This document shows, piece after piece, positions 36,526 to 44,593 of a DNA stretch of 64,000 bases. Position 1 is the stretch's first letter; every line of letters begins with the position of its first letter. The translations under genes and the position numbers were made by a program. Under the pieces are notes generated by a model. That model did not search any database. It was not told the DNA's origin and saw nothing but the letters and a program-made list of their open reading frames with translations. The stretch comes from Paraburkholderia sp. SG-MS1 (lineage in GTDB: Bacteria > Pseudomonadota > Gammaproteobacteria > Burkholderiales > Burkholderiaceae), in contig NZ_NPIH01000239.1 of NCBI RefSeq assembly GCF_012275575.1, forward strand, positions 25,259 through 89,258, in the 5' to 3' direction.

Positions 36526-37815
36526 ATGAAAATGATAGGAACCCAATCCGTCGCCGATCAAACGGCAGTCGGACGATACCGATGGACGATCTGCGCGCTC
36601 ATCTTCTTTGCGACGACGATCAACTACATGGATCGTCAGATGCTCGGGTTGCTCGCGCCGCTGCTGCAAAAAGACATTGGCTGGACGCAGGTCCAGTACG
36701 CGCAAACCGTGATGGTGTTCACGGTCGCCTATGCCGTGGGTCTCGCGACGTTCGGCCGGATTGCGGACAAGATCAGCACCAAGGTGGTCTACGGCAGTGC
36801 GATGGCGATGTGGAGCCTCGCCGCGATGCTCCATGCGGTGGCGGCGAGCGTCCCCGGTTTCGCGGCCGTGCGCGGTTTGCTCGGGTTCGGCGAGGCGGCC
36901 AATTTCCCGGTCGCCATCCGCACCACGGCCACCTGGTTCCCGAAGAAGGAGCGCGCGTTGGCCACGGGCTTCTGGAACATGGGCGCCACCATCGGTGGAA
37001 TCGTGGCACCTGCCTTCGTACCGATCGCTGCCGTCACGTGGGGTTGGCGCGCGACGTTTATTGCCGGTGGAGCGGCAGGATTCGTGTGGCTGGCGGTGTG
37101 GATGCTGGTGTACCGTCCTCCGGCGGAGCATGCGTCGGTATCGAAGGCCGAGCTGGATTACATCAATTCGGACCGCGACGAAAGCGTCGAGCAACCCGTG
37201 AGCTGGCTTTCGGTGCTGAAGTACCGCGAAACGTGGGCGTTCGTCTTTGGCAAGCTGCTGACCGATCCGGTGTGGTGGTTCTATCTGTTCTGGCTGCCCA
37301 AATGGCTCAATGAATCGCGGCATATCGACATCAGCAATATGGGCCTGCCCTTGATCGCCATTTACACGATGGCATCGGTCGGCAGCGTGGCGGGCGGATG
37401 GCTGTCGTCGCGGCTGATGCAGCGTGCCCACAAACCCAATATTGCACGCAAGGTTGCAATGGGTATCTGCGCGCTGTGCGTGCTGCCGATTGCCACGCTG
37501 TCGCATTTTCAGAGTCTCTGGTACGCCGTTTTCGCCGTGGGTTTGGCGGCGGCGGCTCACCAGGGGTGGTCGGCGAATCTCGTCACGACCGTTGGCGACG
37601 TGTTTCCGCGCCGGATGGTGGGCACGGTGGTGGGTATCGGCGGCGTGGCGGGGATGGTCGGTTCGTTCTTCTTCTCGGGCGTCATCGGTGAGACGTTGCA
37701 GCGCACCGGTCAGTATTGGGCCCTCTTCGCTGTTGGGGCGTCGGCTTATCTGGTGGCGCTTGGCATCATTCATGTGTTGATGCCGCGTATGACGCCTGTG
37801 AAGTTGCGCGATTGA
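36526..37815 (+). CDS. MFS hexuronate-type transporter (ExuT-like)
   Basis: A 429-residue carrier of the ACS family, but of the hexuronate branch: RWTICALIFFATTINYMDRQ at the first segment, motif A variant GRIADKISTKVVYG, RGLLGFGEAANFPVAIRTTATWFP and GFWNMGATIGGIVAP are typical of ExuT. It follows the previous carrier by 110 bases on the same strand. TTGGGGA is 9 bases before the ATG at 36526. It may import galacturonate or glucuronate, but no uronate isomerase or dehydrogenase gene is nearby. Confidence 0.87.
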   Translation: MKMIGTQSVADQTAVGRYRWTICALIFFATTINYMDRQMLGLLAPLLQKDIGWTQVQYAQTVMVFTVAYAVGLATFGRIADKISTKVVYGSAMAMWSLAAMLHAVAASVPGFAAVRGLLGFGEAANFPVAIRTTATWFPKKERALATGFWNMGATIGGIVAPAFVPIAAVTWGWRATFIAGGAAGFVWLAVWMLVYRPPAEHASVSKAELDYINSDRDESVEQPVSWLSVLKYRETWAFVFGKLLTDPVWWFYLFWLPKWLNESRHIDISNMGLPLIAIYTMASVGSVAGGWLSSRLMQRAHKPNIARKVAMGICALCVLPIATLSHFQSLWYAVFAVGLAAAAHQGWSANLVTTVGDVFPRRMVGTVVGIGGVAGMVGSFFFSGVIGETLQRTGQYWALFAVGASAYLVALGIIHVLMPRMTPVKLRD

Positions 37816-37850
37816 CGGTTGAGGCGCGTTGAAGTCCTGATGACAGAGCA

Positions 37851-37877
37851 GGCGCGATACTGGACCGGTATCGCGCC
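37851..37877 (+). terminator. Hairpin after the ExuT-like gene
   Basis: GGCGCGATAC and GTATCGCGCC pair perfectly around a 7-base loop, 36 bases after the stop. There is no U-tract. It probably marks the 3' end of the sugar-acid operon transcript. Confidence 0.5.
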
Positions 37878-38017
37878 GCAGAACGTGGTTGCCTGTCAAT
37901 TGATGAGGTTGCGCCAATGCACTGGCGGGCATCGGTGCATTTATTAGAAGCCGGAGCCACCCCGACACGACATACCGCATCAGGCTACACTCGCCATTCA
38001 TACCTGGTGCCTGACAA

Positions 38018-38449
38018 ATGACCCGAATGCAAAGTGTCGTCGATGTGCATGTTCTGTTTCTGAACGACAACGACGAATGCCTCTTCATCCAGAGAGCCAA
38101 TACCGGACATCGGGACGGGCAGTATTCGCTGGTGGCCGGCCATCTGGAACCGGGCGAATCCATCGAGGCGTGTGCAATCCGCGAATCGAAGGAAGAAGCG
38201 GGCGTCACGATTGCACCAGGAACGCTCGACTTCTCGCTGGTGATGAGGCGCGATTCGGAACAGAACCGCATCAGTTTTTTTCTATCATGCCGGGCATGGC
38301 AAGGCGTCCTGACCAACATGGAGCCGCACAAATGCTCCGGCTTCGTATGGGCGAAACTGGACAACCCGCCTGCGCCCACCGTCGACTACGTGGCCAATGC
38401 TCTCGAACGCATTCGTGAAGGCGTCCAACTGGCCGATTTCAGACGGTAG
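38018..38449 (+). CDS. NUDIX hydrolase
   Basis: A 143-residue protein with a complete Nudix box: GHLEPGESIEACAIRES-KEEAGV (residues about 41-63), matching G-x5-E-x7-REUxEExGU, which binds the metal needed to cleave a nucleoside diphosphate linked to another group. The rest is the usual compact alpha/beta fold. The exact substrate cannot be told. It is a single gene, convergent with the phytase-like esterase. Confidence 0.9.
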   Translation: MTRMQSVVDVHVLFLNDNDECLFIQRANTGHRDGQYSLVAGHLEPGESIEACAIRESKEEAGVTIAPGTLDFSLVMRRDSEQNRISFFLSCRAWQGVLTNMEPHKCSGFVWAKLDNPPAPTVDYVANALERIREGVQLADFRR

Positions 38450-38575
38450 GCGCAGGCTCGCGCATCTTTTGCCGATGCGACGGTTGAGCCGATGTGCGCC
38501 ATTGACCTCATTCTCATCGAAGCCATGCGTTTGCCGGCAACTGCGCATGCGCACCGACCGGGCACGGACAACCAG

Positions 38576-40066
38576 TCAGAACCCGAAAGGCCGATGTCCC
38601 GAGTGCCCATGCTCGTCCCGCTCATCTTCCACGAAGCTGCATTCCCCGGCATGGCCAGAAAGCCGGTGAACGTCGGCGAACTGCTGAGGCACATAATCCG
38701 GCAGATCGTCCTTGTCCATTGCGAAGACAAAGAACTGGTTTGGATTCGCGATGCCGGCCGGATGGTTCGAATCGGTGACATTGCCGAGAAAGTCATTGTC
38801 GTTCGCGATGAGGAAGGTGTGCTTGCGCACGCCGTTCATCACAATGTCAGGGCCGAACGTCAGACTTTCGAGCTTCGCTGGAATGTCTTGCGCGCTGAAG
38901 CCGTGAGCGTTCAGCGTGGCAACCACATCGAGAAAGAGCGACTTCGGCAGAGCATAAGGCGCGAGGCCCGCTTCGCCGCTTGCCTGGCTGATATCCTGCG
39001 CGCCATCCAGGTCGATGCGAAACACTTTCTTGAACGCCGCGGTCGAATCATCGCCAAGGCCTTTGCCATCGCGCTCATCCATCAGAAGCACATGGTCGTT
39101 GACTGCCACGACGTCGCTGATGGTCGGATAGTTCGGCTTCGATGCAGTCCCGATGTTGGTCAGTGGATACGCAAACTGCTGGGTCTTGCCGGTACGCAGG
39201 TCGATACGGATGATGCGGCTGAAGCCACCGTTGGTGCCGCCGTCCTGCAGCAACGGACTTTGCATCGCGCCGAACAGTGTTTTGCCATCGGGCGAAATCG
39301 CCAGCCCTTCCATTCCCTTGTTGGCCACGCGACCGGATGTGTTCGCACTGATTTCGGTGTTGCCCACGGAACTGAGCGTCGACACGGCGAACGAGTCAGG
39401 CAGCTTGATGACATCGATCCGACGCCCCGTGCGGCGATCGAAACGGTAGATGTACGGACCGTATTCATCGGAAATGAACACGCTCTGTCCATCGCTGGTT
39501 ACCCGGATGCTTTCCGGATCGAGGCGCGCATCGAGCGGATTCGTCGACAGGTGCGTCGGGTCGAAATTGTCCGAGCGCCCCGTGAAGTAGTGCGTGTGGT
39601 TCTGGCGGTTCAAGTCGGGTGCACCGTCCGGCACGCCGGCCGCGGCGCCGTTGCCGTACACGAGCCGGTCGGCCGTGTGCAGGAGCGTCGTGTCGACCAG
39701 CTTCGGCGTGAGCGCGTAAGGCAGATCCGAACCTGACGGCGCAGCGACGAGCGACAGTCGCAACGTCTGGAAGCGGTTGATGTACGACACCGTATCGTCG
39801 ATCGCCGCGTTGTACGAAATTGCGTTGGGGCCGCGATCAGGCAAAGCGACGAACGTATTGCAGCCCGCGAAGCTCATGCCCGAGCCGATACCGCCGAGCA
39901 GATTACCCGGCGCACCGTTTTCGAGCGGCGCCGCCGTCTCGCGCGACAGGTCGGAGATCGTGCCGCTAATCTGACCTTTCGCGATTAGATTGACGGTGGC
40001 ATGAGCGTTCGACATCGCGAAGAGCGAGGCGATTACGGTGAGCACGAGCGGTCTGAATTTCAGCAC
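38576..40066 (-). CDS. Exported esterase-like protein of the phytase family
   Basis: A 496-residue secreted protein. The signal peptide covers about residues 1-23 (LVLTVIASLFAMSNAHA). The middle has the features of the esterase-like activity of phytase domain: FVALPDRGPNA, LDPESIRVTSDGQSVFISDEYGPYIYRFD, KGMEGLAISPDGKTLFGAMQ and FLIANDNDFLG. The C-terminus is rich in Asp, Glu and His. The start is GTG at 40066, because AAGGAGAT lies 5 bases before it. Enzymes of this domain are calcium-dependent beta-propellers and may act on phosphate or ester compounds outside the cytoplasm. Confidence 0.85.
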   Translation of the reverse strand: MLKFRPLVLTVIASLFAMSNAHATVNLIAKGQISGTISDLSRETAAPLENGAPGNLLGGIGSGMSFAGCNTFVALPDRGPNAISYNAAIDDTVSYINRFQTLRLSLVAAPSGSDLPYALTPKLVDTTLLHTADRLVYGNGAAAGVPDGAPDLNRQNHTHYFTGRSDNFDPTHLSTNPLDARLDPESIRVTSDGQSVFISDEYGPYIYRFDRRTGRRIDVIKLPDSFAVSTLSSVGNTEISANTSGRVANKGMEGLAISPDGKTLFGAMQSPLLQDGGTNGGFSRIIRIDLRTGKTQQFAYPLTNIGTASKPNYPTISDVVAVNDHVLLMDERDGKGLGDDSTAAFKKVFRIDLDGAQDISQASGEAGLAPYALPKSLFLDVVATLNAHGFSAQDIPAKLESLTFGPDIVMNGVRKHTFLIANDNDFLGNVTDSNHPAGIANPNQFFVFAMDKDDLPDYVPQQFADVHRLSGHAGECSFVEDERDEHGHSGHRPFGF

Positions 40067-40342
40067 GGATATCTCCTTCAGTTGTTTCGAGAGAACATCG
40101 TCAGGTAGCCGCAAAAGCCGGCCTTCATGGGCTCACGCAGAGCCATCGAAAGTTTGGGTAACTTTCGTGTCATGAGGGTGAAACGGAATCGGGCTGCGTG
40201 ATGTGGGGCTTGTTTCAGAAACGTGCCGCCCAACGATCTTCCTTTTTCTCGGTGCGGGATATTGCATTGCAGCAATATGCGTATAGACTAGGTCATGAAC
40301 GTCTACAGCCGTAAGCTTTGTTTTGATATGACGGAGAGCGAC

Positions 40343-40603
40343 ATGCCGACTTTCCTGGCTTCGAACCGCCCAGCCGTCCCTGAATTGCACGTTTTCGAGC
40401 AGGAGGGAGGCTGGCATTGGGGTATCACCGTCCCGCGAGTCGCGGGAAGCGGATTCAAACTGGTTGCCTTCAGCAAAAGCTCCTTTTCGCTTGAGGCGGC
40501 CGCGCGCGCCGATGGGAGCCATGCGCTAGCGCATCTCGCAGATAAGGCACACACGATGGACTTGCCGTTGACGCCGCTCGTGACGGATTTTCAGCAGGAA
40601 TAA
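40343..40603 (+). CDS. Small hypothetical protein (86 aa)
   Basis: Starts MPTFLASNRPAVPELHVF and continues with EGGWHWGITVPRVAGSGFKL and SKSSFSLEAAARADG. GGAG is 7 bases before the ATG at 40343; an ATG at 40328 is also possible. It is soluble and has a helical C-terminus. It shares size and general style with the gene at 9810 but not obvious sequence. I do not recognise a function. Confidence 0.55.
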   Translation: MPTFLASNRPAVPELHVFEQEGGWHWGITVPRVAGSGFKLVAFSKSSFSLEAAARADGSHALAHLADKAHTMDLPLTPLVTDFQQE

Positions 40604-41039
40604 GCAGGCCTTGCCTGCCGTTGATGGCGCTCCGTTCGGTGCAAGAACACCGAGATGCGGCTGCCGTTGTCTTCCCCCTTCATCCGCTATCACTGATCCG
40701 CGCATGCGATCTGCACTCAATCGGCGCGCGTGCCTCAAGCCAAACACCTTCGCGCGAACAGGATAGTCGATATAGCAGCCATCCGAACCTCCGTCCGGCG
40801 GCGCTCGACGAACCGTTTTCTGCCGCCCAGGAACGTGCGAGCGATAGCGGCTGCGACTTCACGACGTCTGCTTCCAGCGTGCGCGAATCTCACCGCGCCG
40901 CCCCAACCCGGTTCATTACACCGATGTAACCGAACTTTCACATAACTATCTTAAGCTCCTGCGCCGATGTAATAAATCCAACAATCGGGCGAGCCAGCGT
41001 GAAGACGCTGCCTGCCCGGCGTGCGACGGGAGCCCCCAC
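40604..41039. other. Intergenic region before the phosphoesterase gene
   Basis: About 435 bases. Short open frames have no support. Its right end holds a direct repeat CCGATGTAA (40921-40929 and about 40963-40971), the inverted repeat TTACA-CCGA-TGTAA (40916-40929) and a possible Pho box (40924-40941). Confidence 0.5.
40924..40941 (+). promoter_or_regulatory. Possible Pho box before the phosphoesterase gene
   Basis: ATGTAACCGAACTTTCAC: the second half-site differs from CTGTCAC at one position, the first is weak (four of seven). TATCTT follows closely as a possible -10 element. PhoB control of a secreted phosphoesterase would make sense, but the match is incomplete. Confidence 0.3.
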
Positions 41040-42941
41040 GTGATTTTTTCGAAGAACAAGAACCTGATAGGGCGCAAGGGTGCCTTGGCCCTACTGGCCG
41101 GTATCGGCCTGGCGGTCGGTTTGAGCGCCTGTGGCGGGAACGATGACATGACCTCCCCGGACACGACGCCTCAGGTTTCCGGCCAGGTGCTCGGCAGCTA
41201 CATCCAGAACGCAAAGCTCTGTCTCGACCTCAATGACAACGGCAAGTGCGACAGCGACGAACCGTACACGGTGAGCGACGCCAAGGGCAAATTCTCCATC
41301 GGCGACAAGAACAACGGCAACTGGAAGAATGTGGTCGCCGATTTGACCAACGCCCGGGAAAACGATGTCAATGGCAAAGACATGGGCACCACGTTCGGTT
41401 CCGGCGCGTTTTTCCTGGCGCCCAAGGGCGCGACCGGCACGGTGAGCGCCATTACCACGCAATTGGCTCAACTGGTGACGGGCGGCGCGGCGCTGAGCGA
41501 CGCGAAGAACACACTGGCAGCCAAATACGGCGGTGTGTCCGCCGACAAGCTGCTGGGCGACTTCAACAGCGACAGCAGCCTTGCCAGCGTGAAGGCGGCC
41601 AGCGACGACTACATCAAGACGGTCGTCGGTTCGAAGGCTGTGCGTCACGTCTTCGTGATCACGCTAGAGAATAAGAACTACGACGAATCCTTTGGTACGG
41701 GTTCGGCTACTAGCGGCCAGGACCCGTATCTCAAGTCGCTCGCTCCGCAAGGCGCGCTGCTGACCAACTACTACGGCACCGGCCACGTCAGTCTGGACAA
41801 CTACATCTCGATGATGAGCGGTCAGCCTTCGACGGTCGATACCGAGACCGACTGCTTCAGTGTATGGTCCGACATCGTCGATGCAGGCAACGATAGCAGC
41901 AATCCGAAGGTCCTGAAGGCCGGCACGGATGCGAACGGTCACGCCGGCGGCGGATGCGTGTATCCGGCCCGCGTCAAGACGCTCGCCAACCAGCTCGATA
42001 ACGCCAAGTTCAGCTGGAAGGGTTACATGGGCGATATGGGCAATGACCTGAACCGCGACGGCACGAAGTCGTGCAGCTTCCCGACCCGTACCGCGAAGCT
42101 GGCAGGCTCGGATCCGGCGAAGGCGGTCGACGGTACGCAATCGGCCCAAGCGGGTTCCGCGTCCGGCGACGTCAAGGGCGATGCCTACGCGACTCGCCAC
42201 AATCCGTTCGTGTACTTCCACTCGATCATCGACGACATCAACTATTGCGACCAGCACGTCGTGAATCTCGACGACAATCTGGAAAACGATCTGAAGTCGA
42301 TCGACACCACGCCGAACTTCGTGTTCATCACGCCGAACCTGTGCGATGACGGCCACGACGGCGACGGCACGGGTGCGGCAGGCAAGGGTTGCAAGAGCGG
42401 TGCGCCCGGCGGCCTGACGTCGATCGACGCGTTCCTGAAGAAGTGGGTTCCGATTATCCAGGCTTCGGCGGCTTACAAGCAGGACGGTCTGATCATCATC
42501 AACTTCGACGAATCGAATGCGGCCAGCTCGCCCATGACCACGTCGTTCAACGCCAGCTACTCGCAGATGAATCTCACGATCAATCTGCCGGGCGCTTCGT
42601 GCTGCACGCAGCAGACTGGTCCGAACGTCAAGCGTCCTGAAGATCAGGTCATGTCCACGCTGCCGATTGCCTATGCATCGACGCTGGGTATCAACACCGC
42701 GTTGCTTCCGTCGACCGTTCAGCTGATCCAGATCGGCATGCACTACGACGGTGTTGGCGGTGACCGCACGGGCGCAGTGCTGCTGTCGCCGTTCATCAAG
42801 GCAGGCACCACTTCCGATACGGGCTACAACCACTATTCGCTGCTCAAGAGCCTGGAAAACCGTTTCGGTATTCCTGAGTATCTCGGTTATGCGGACGATT
42901 CGAACCTCGCGACTTTCGGTTCCGACATCTTCAACCAATAA
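41040..42941 (+). CDS. Phosphoesterase-family lipoprotein (acid phosphatase / phospholipase C-like)
   Basis: A 633-residue exported lipoprotein: signal peptide and lipobox LSAC with the lipidated Cys at 31. Residues about 45-90 form a small domain with the Ca-binding-like run CLDLNDNGKCDSDEPYTV, as in repeat-type stalk domains. The phosphoesterase (PF04185-like) domain begins at HVFVITLENKNYDESFG, with the metal-binding ENKNYD motif, and includes NYYGTGHVSLDNYISMMSG and late INFDESN and HYSLLKSLEN. The start is GTG at 41040 with GGGAG 7 bases before it. It may release phosphate from lipids or nucleotides at the cell surface. Confidence 0.87.
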   Translation: MIFSKNKNLIGRKGALALLAGIGLAVGLSACGGNDDMTSPDTTPQVSGQVLGSYIQNAKLCLDLNDNGKCDSDEPYTVSDAKGKFSIGDKNNGNWKNVVADLTNARENDVNGKDMGTTFGSGAFFLAPKGATGTVSAITTQLAQLVTGGAALSDAKNTLAAKYGGVSADKLLGDFNSDSSLASVKAASDDYIKTVVGSKAVRHVFVITLENKNYDESFGTGSATSGQDPYLKSLAPQGALLTNYYGTGHVSLDNYISMMSGQPSTVDTETDCFSVWSDIVDAGNDSSNPKVLKAGTDANGHAGGGCVYPARVKTLANQLDNAKFSWKGYMGDMGNDLNRDGTKSCSFPTRTAKLAGSDPAKAVDGTQSAQAGSASGDVKGDAYATRHNPFVYFHSIIDDINYCDQHVVNLDDNLENDLKSIDTTPNFVFITPNLCDDGHDGDGTGAAGKGCKSGAPGGLTSIDAFLKKWVPIIQASAAYKQDGLIIINFDESNAASSPMTTSFNASYSQMNLTINLPGASCCTQQTGPNVKRPEDQVMSTLPIAYASTLGINTALLPSTVQLIQIGMHYDGVGGDRTGAVLLSPFIKAGTTSDTGYNHYSLLKSLENRFGIPEYLGYADDSNLATFGSDIFNQ

Positions 42942-42947
42942 AGATAA

Positions 42948-44219
42948 ATGCTTTTTCTCTTTACTAAAGGGACCGCCCGGGGGGCGGCCCTTTTTTTCAT
43001 TTCAAGTCTCTTCCTGACGGCATGCGGCCGCCAGGAAGAAGCCATCGGCGCCCCCGCCGTTACTACGGTTTCCGCGGCGCCGTCCAGCAAGGATATGGCC
43101 GAGATCGGCAAGCTGGCCTTTTTCGATCCGTCGCTGTCGGCTTCCGGCAAACAGTCGTGCGCGAGCTGTCACAGCCCTTCGAATGCCTACGGTCCGCCCA
43201 ACGGCCTCGCTGTGCAACTGGGCGGCATCGATATGAAGCATGCCGGCACACGCGCGACGCCTTCGTTGCGCTATCTGCGCCGGGTGCCGATCTGGACGCA
43301 TACGTACGCGAGCAGCTTCAAGGAACGCCTCGAAGACGGCGACAACATGCCGTCTGGCGGCTACACCTGGGACGGGCGCTTCGACAGCCCTGCCGCCCAG
43401 GCCGCCTTCCCTCTGTTGAACCCCGACGAGATGGGCAATACGGATGCCGCCGACGTCACGGCTAAATTGAGCAGGAGTGCGTATGCCGCGCGTTTTAGCG
43501 CAGTGTTCGGCCGGGATATCTTTTCGCGTCCTTCCGATGCGCTCGCCGCACTGGGCAAGGCGCTCGAGCGCTTCCAGTTCGACGATCCCAGCTTCCAGCC
43601 GTTCGACAGCAAGTTCGACAAGGTACTGGACGGAAAAGCGCAGTTCAGCACCCAGGAAGCGCGTGGCTTTGCGCTTTTCAACGACCCTGAGCGCGGTAAC
43701 TGCGCATCCTGCCACCTGGTCGAAAAGGGCGCTGCCGGTGCGCACCCGACGTTCACCGACTACAACTTTCAGACGCTAGGCGTGCCGCGCAATCCGGAGA
43801 TCCCGGCGAACGCGGATCCGAAGTACTACGACATGGGACTGTGCGGCCCGATCCGGACCGACAAGACCGATACCGACTGGTATTGCGGTATGTTCAGGAC
43901 CCCTACGCTGCGCAACGTCGCGACGCGCCGGGCGTTCTTTCACAACGGCCGCTTCCATACGCTGGAAGACTCCTTGCGCTTCTATGTGCAACGCGACACC
44001 AACCCGCAAAAGTGGTATCCGCATCCGGGTGGCAAGCAGCAGTTTGACGACCTGCCAGTGAAGTACCAGAGGAACGTCGACCATCTCAATGCGCCGATGA
44101 CGAATCACAAGGGCGGCAAGCCGGTTTGGTCGGAAGGTGACATTCGCGACGTGATAGCGTTTCTCAAGACCTTGAACGATAGCGATGCGCAGATGGCGGG
44201 AAATACCGCGGTGCATTGA
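42948..44219 (+). CDS. Di-haem cytochrome c peroxidase family lipoprotein
   Basis: A 423-residue exported protein with two haem sites, CASCH at 71-75 and CASCH at 252-256, and the CCP/MauG pattern (IGKLAFFDPSLSASGKQSC, RATPSLRYL, PTLRNVATRRAFFHNG, and late VIAFLKTLN). The signal peptide ends in the lipobox LTAC with Cys26, so it is anchored to a membrane facing the periplasm. It should reduce hydrogen peroxide or oxidise a partner as MauG-like proteins do. The only ATG that supplies the signal peptide is at 42948, six bases after the phosphoesterase gene, so the terminator hairpin of that gene lies inside codons 7-17 here. Confidence 0.87.
   Translation: MLFLFTKGTARGAALFFISSLFLTACGRQEEAIGAPAVTTVSAAPSSKDMAEIGKLAFFDPSLSASGKQSCASCHSPSNAYGPPNGLAVQLGGIDMKHAGTRATPSLRYLRRVPIWTHTYASSFKERLEDGDNMPSGGYTWDGRFDSPAAQAAFPLLNPDEMGNTDAADVTAKLSRSAYAARFSAVFGRDIFSRPSDALAALGKALERFQFDDPSFQPFDSKFDKVLDGKAQFSTQEARGFALFNDPERGNCASCHLVEKGAAGAHPTFTDYNFQTLGVPRNPEIPANADPKYYDMGLCGPIRTDKTDTDWYCGMFRTPTLRNVATRRAFFHNGRFHTLEDSLRFYVQRDTNPQKWYPHPGGKQQFDDLPVKYQRNVDHLNAPMTNHKGGKPVWSEGDIRDVIAFLKTLNDSDAQMAGNTAVH
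42966..42997 (+). terminator. Intrinsic terminator of the phosphoesterase gene, inside the next gene
   Basis: AAAGGG-A-CCGCCC pairs with GGGCGGCCCTTT around a GGG loop, with one unpaired A, and is followed by a run of seven T. It lies 25 bases after the phosphoesterase stop but within the signal-peptide codons of the peroxidase gene. Confidence 0.82.
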
Positions 44220-44593
44220 CGGCTGAAGCTTGATGCCCCGAGAGGCAGGCCGGACGCCGTGGGATCGTGGTGGTGCCGGCGGTCCGTGCCCGCCGTGTTT
44301 CCTGATGATCCACCCGGAGAATCAGGCGGTTGCATGTACGCGCAGAGCACGCCGCGTCTGGCCGTCGCTGATGGTCAAACCGGCATTCTCGTGCAGCTCG
44401 GTTTCCGCTACGACCTGCGTTTGCCGGCGATCACGGACAAGACGCAGCGCGAGTGTTTCGTCTCAATAGGTCTAGGTTTAGACGCATCTCGACATCGCCG
44501 CGTGTTACTTTCCATACACGGGCGCACGCGGTCGGTCCCGATCGCCTCGCATAGGTTGGCCCATCATTTTGCACTCACGCAGAAAGGTGATTT
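44220..44593. other. Intergenic region before the exoprotein gene
   Basis: About 370 bases. I see no gene. A short inverted repeat GTCTA-GGTT-TAGAC lies at 44470-44483, and CCTGAT/ATCAGG near 44309-44334 could form a hairpin. The promoter of the exoprotein gene must lie here. Confidence 0.45.

Noticed and set aside
36502..38379. Minus-strand open frame of 625 codons
   Set aside because: It covers the ExuT-like carrier and half of the NUDIX gene in antisense and shows no domain.
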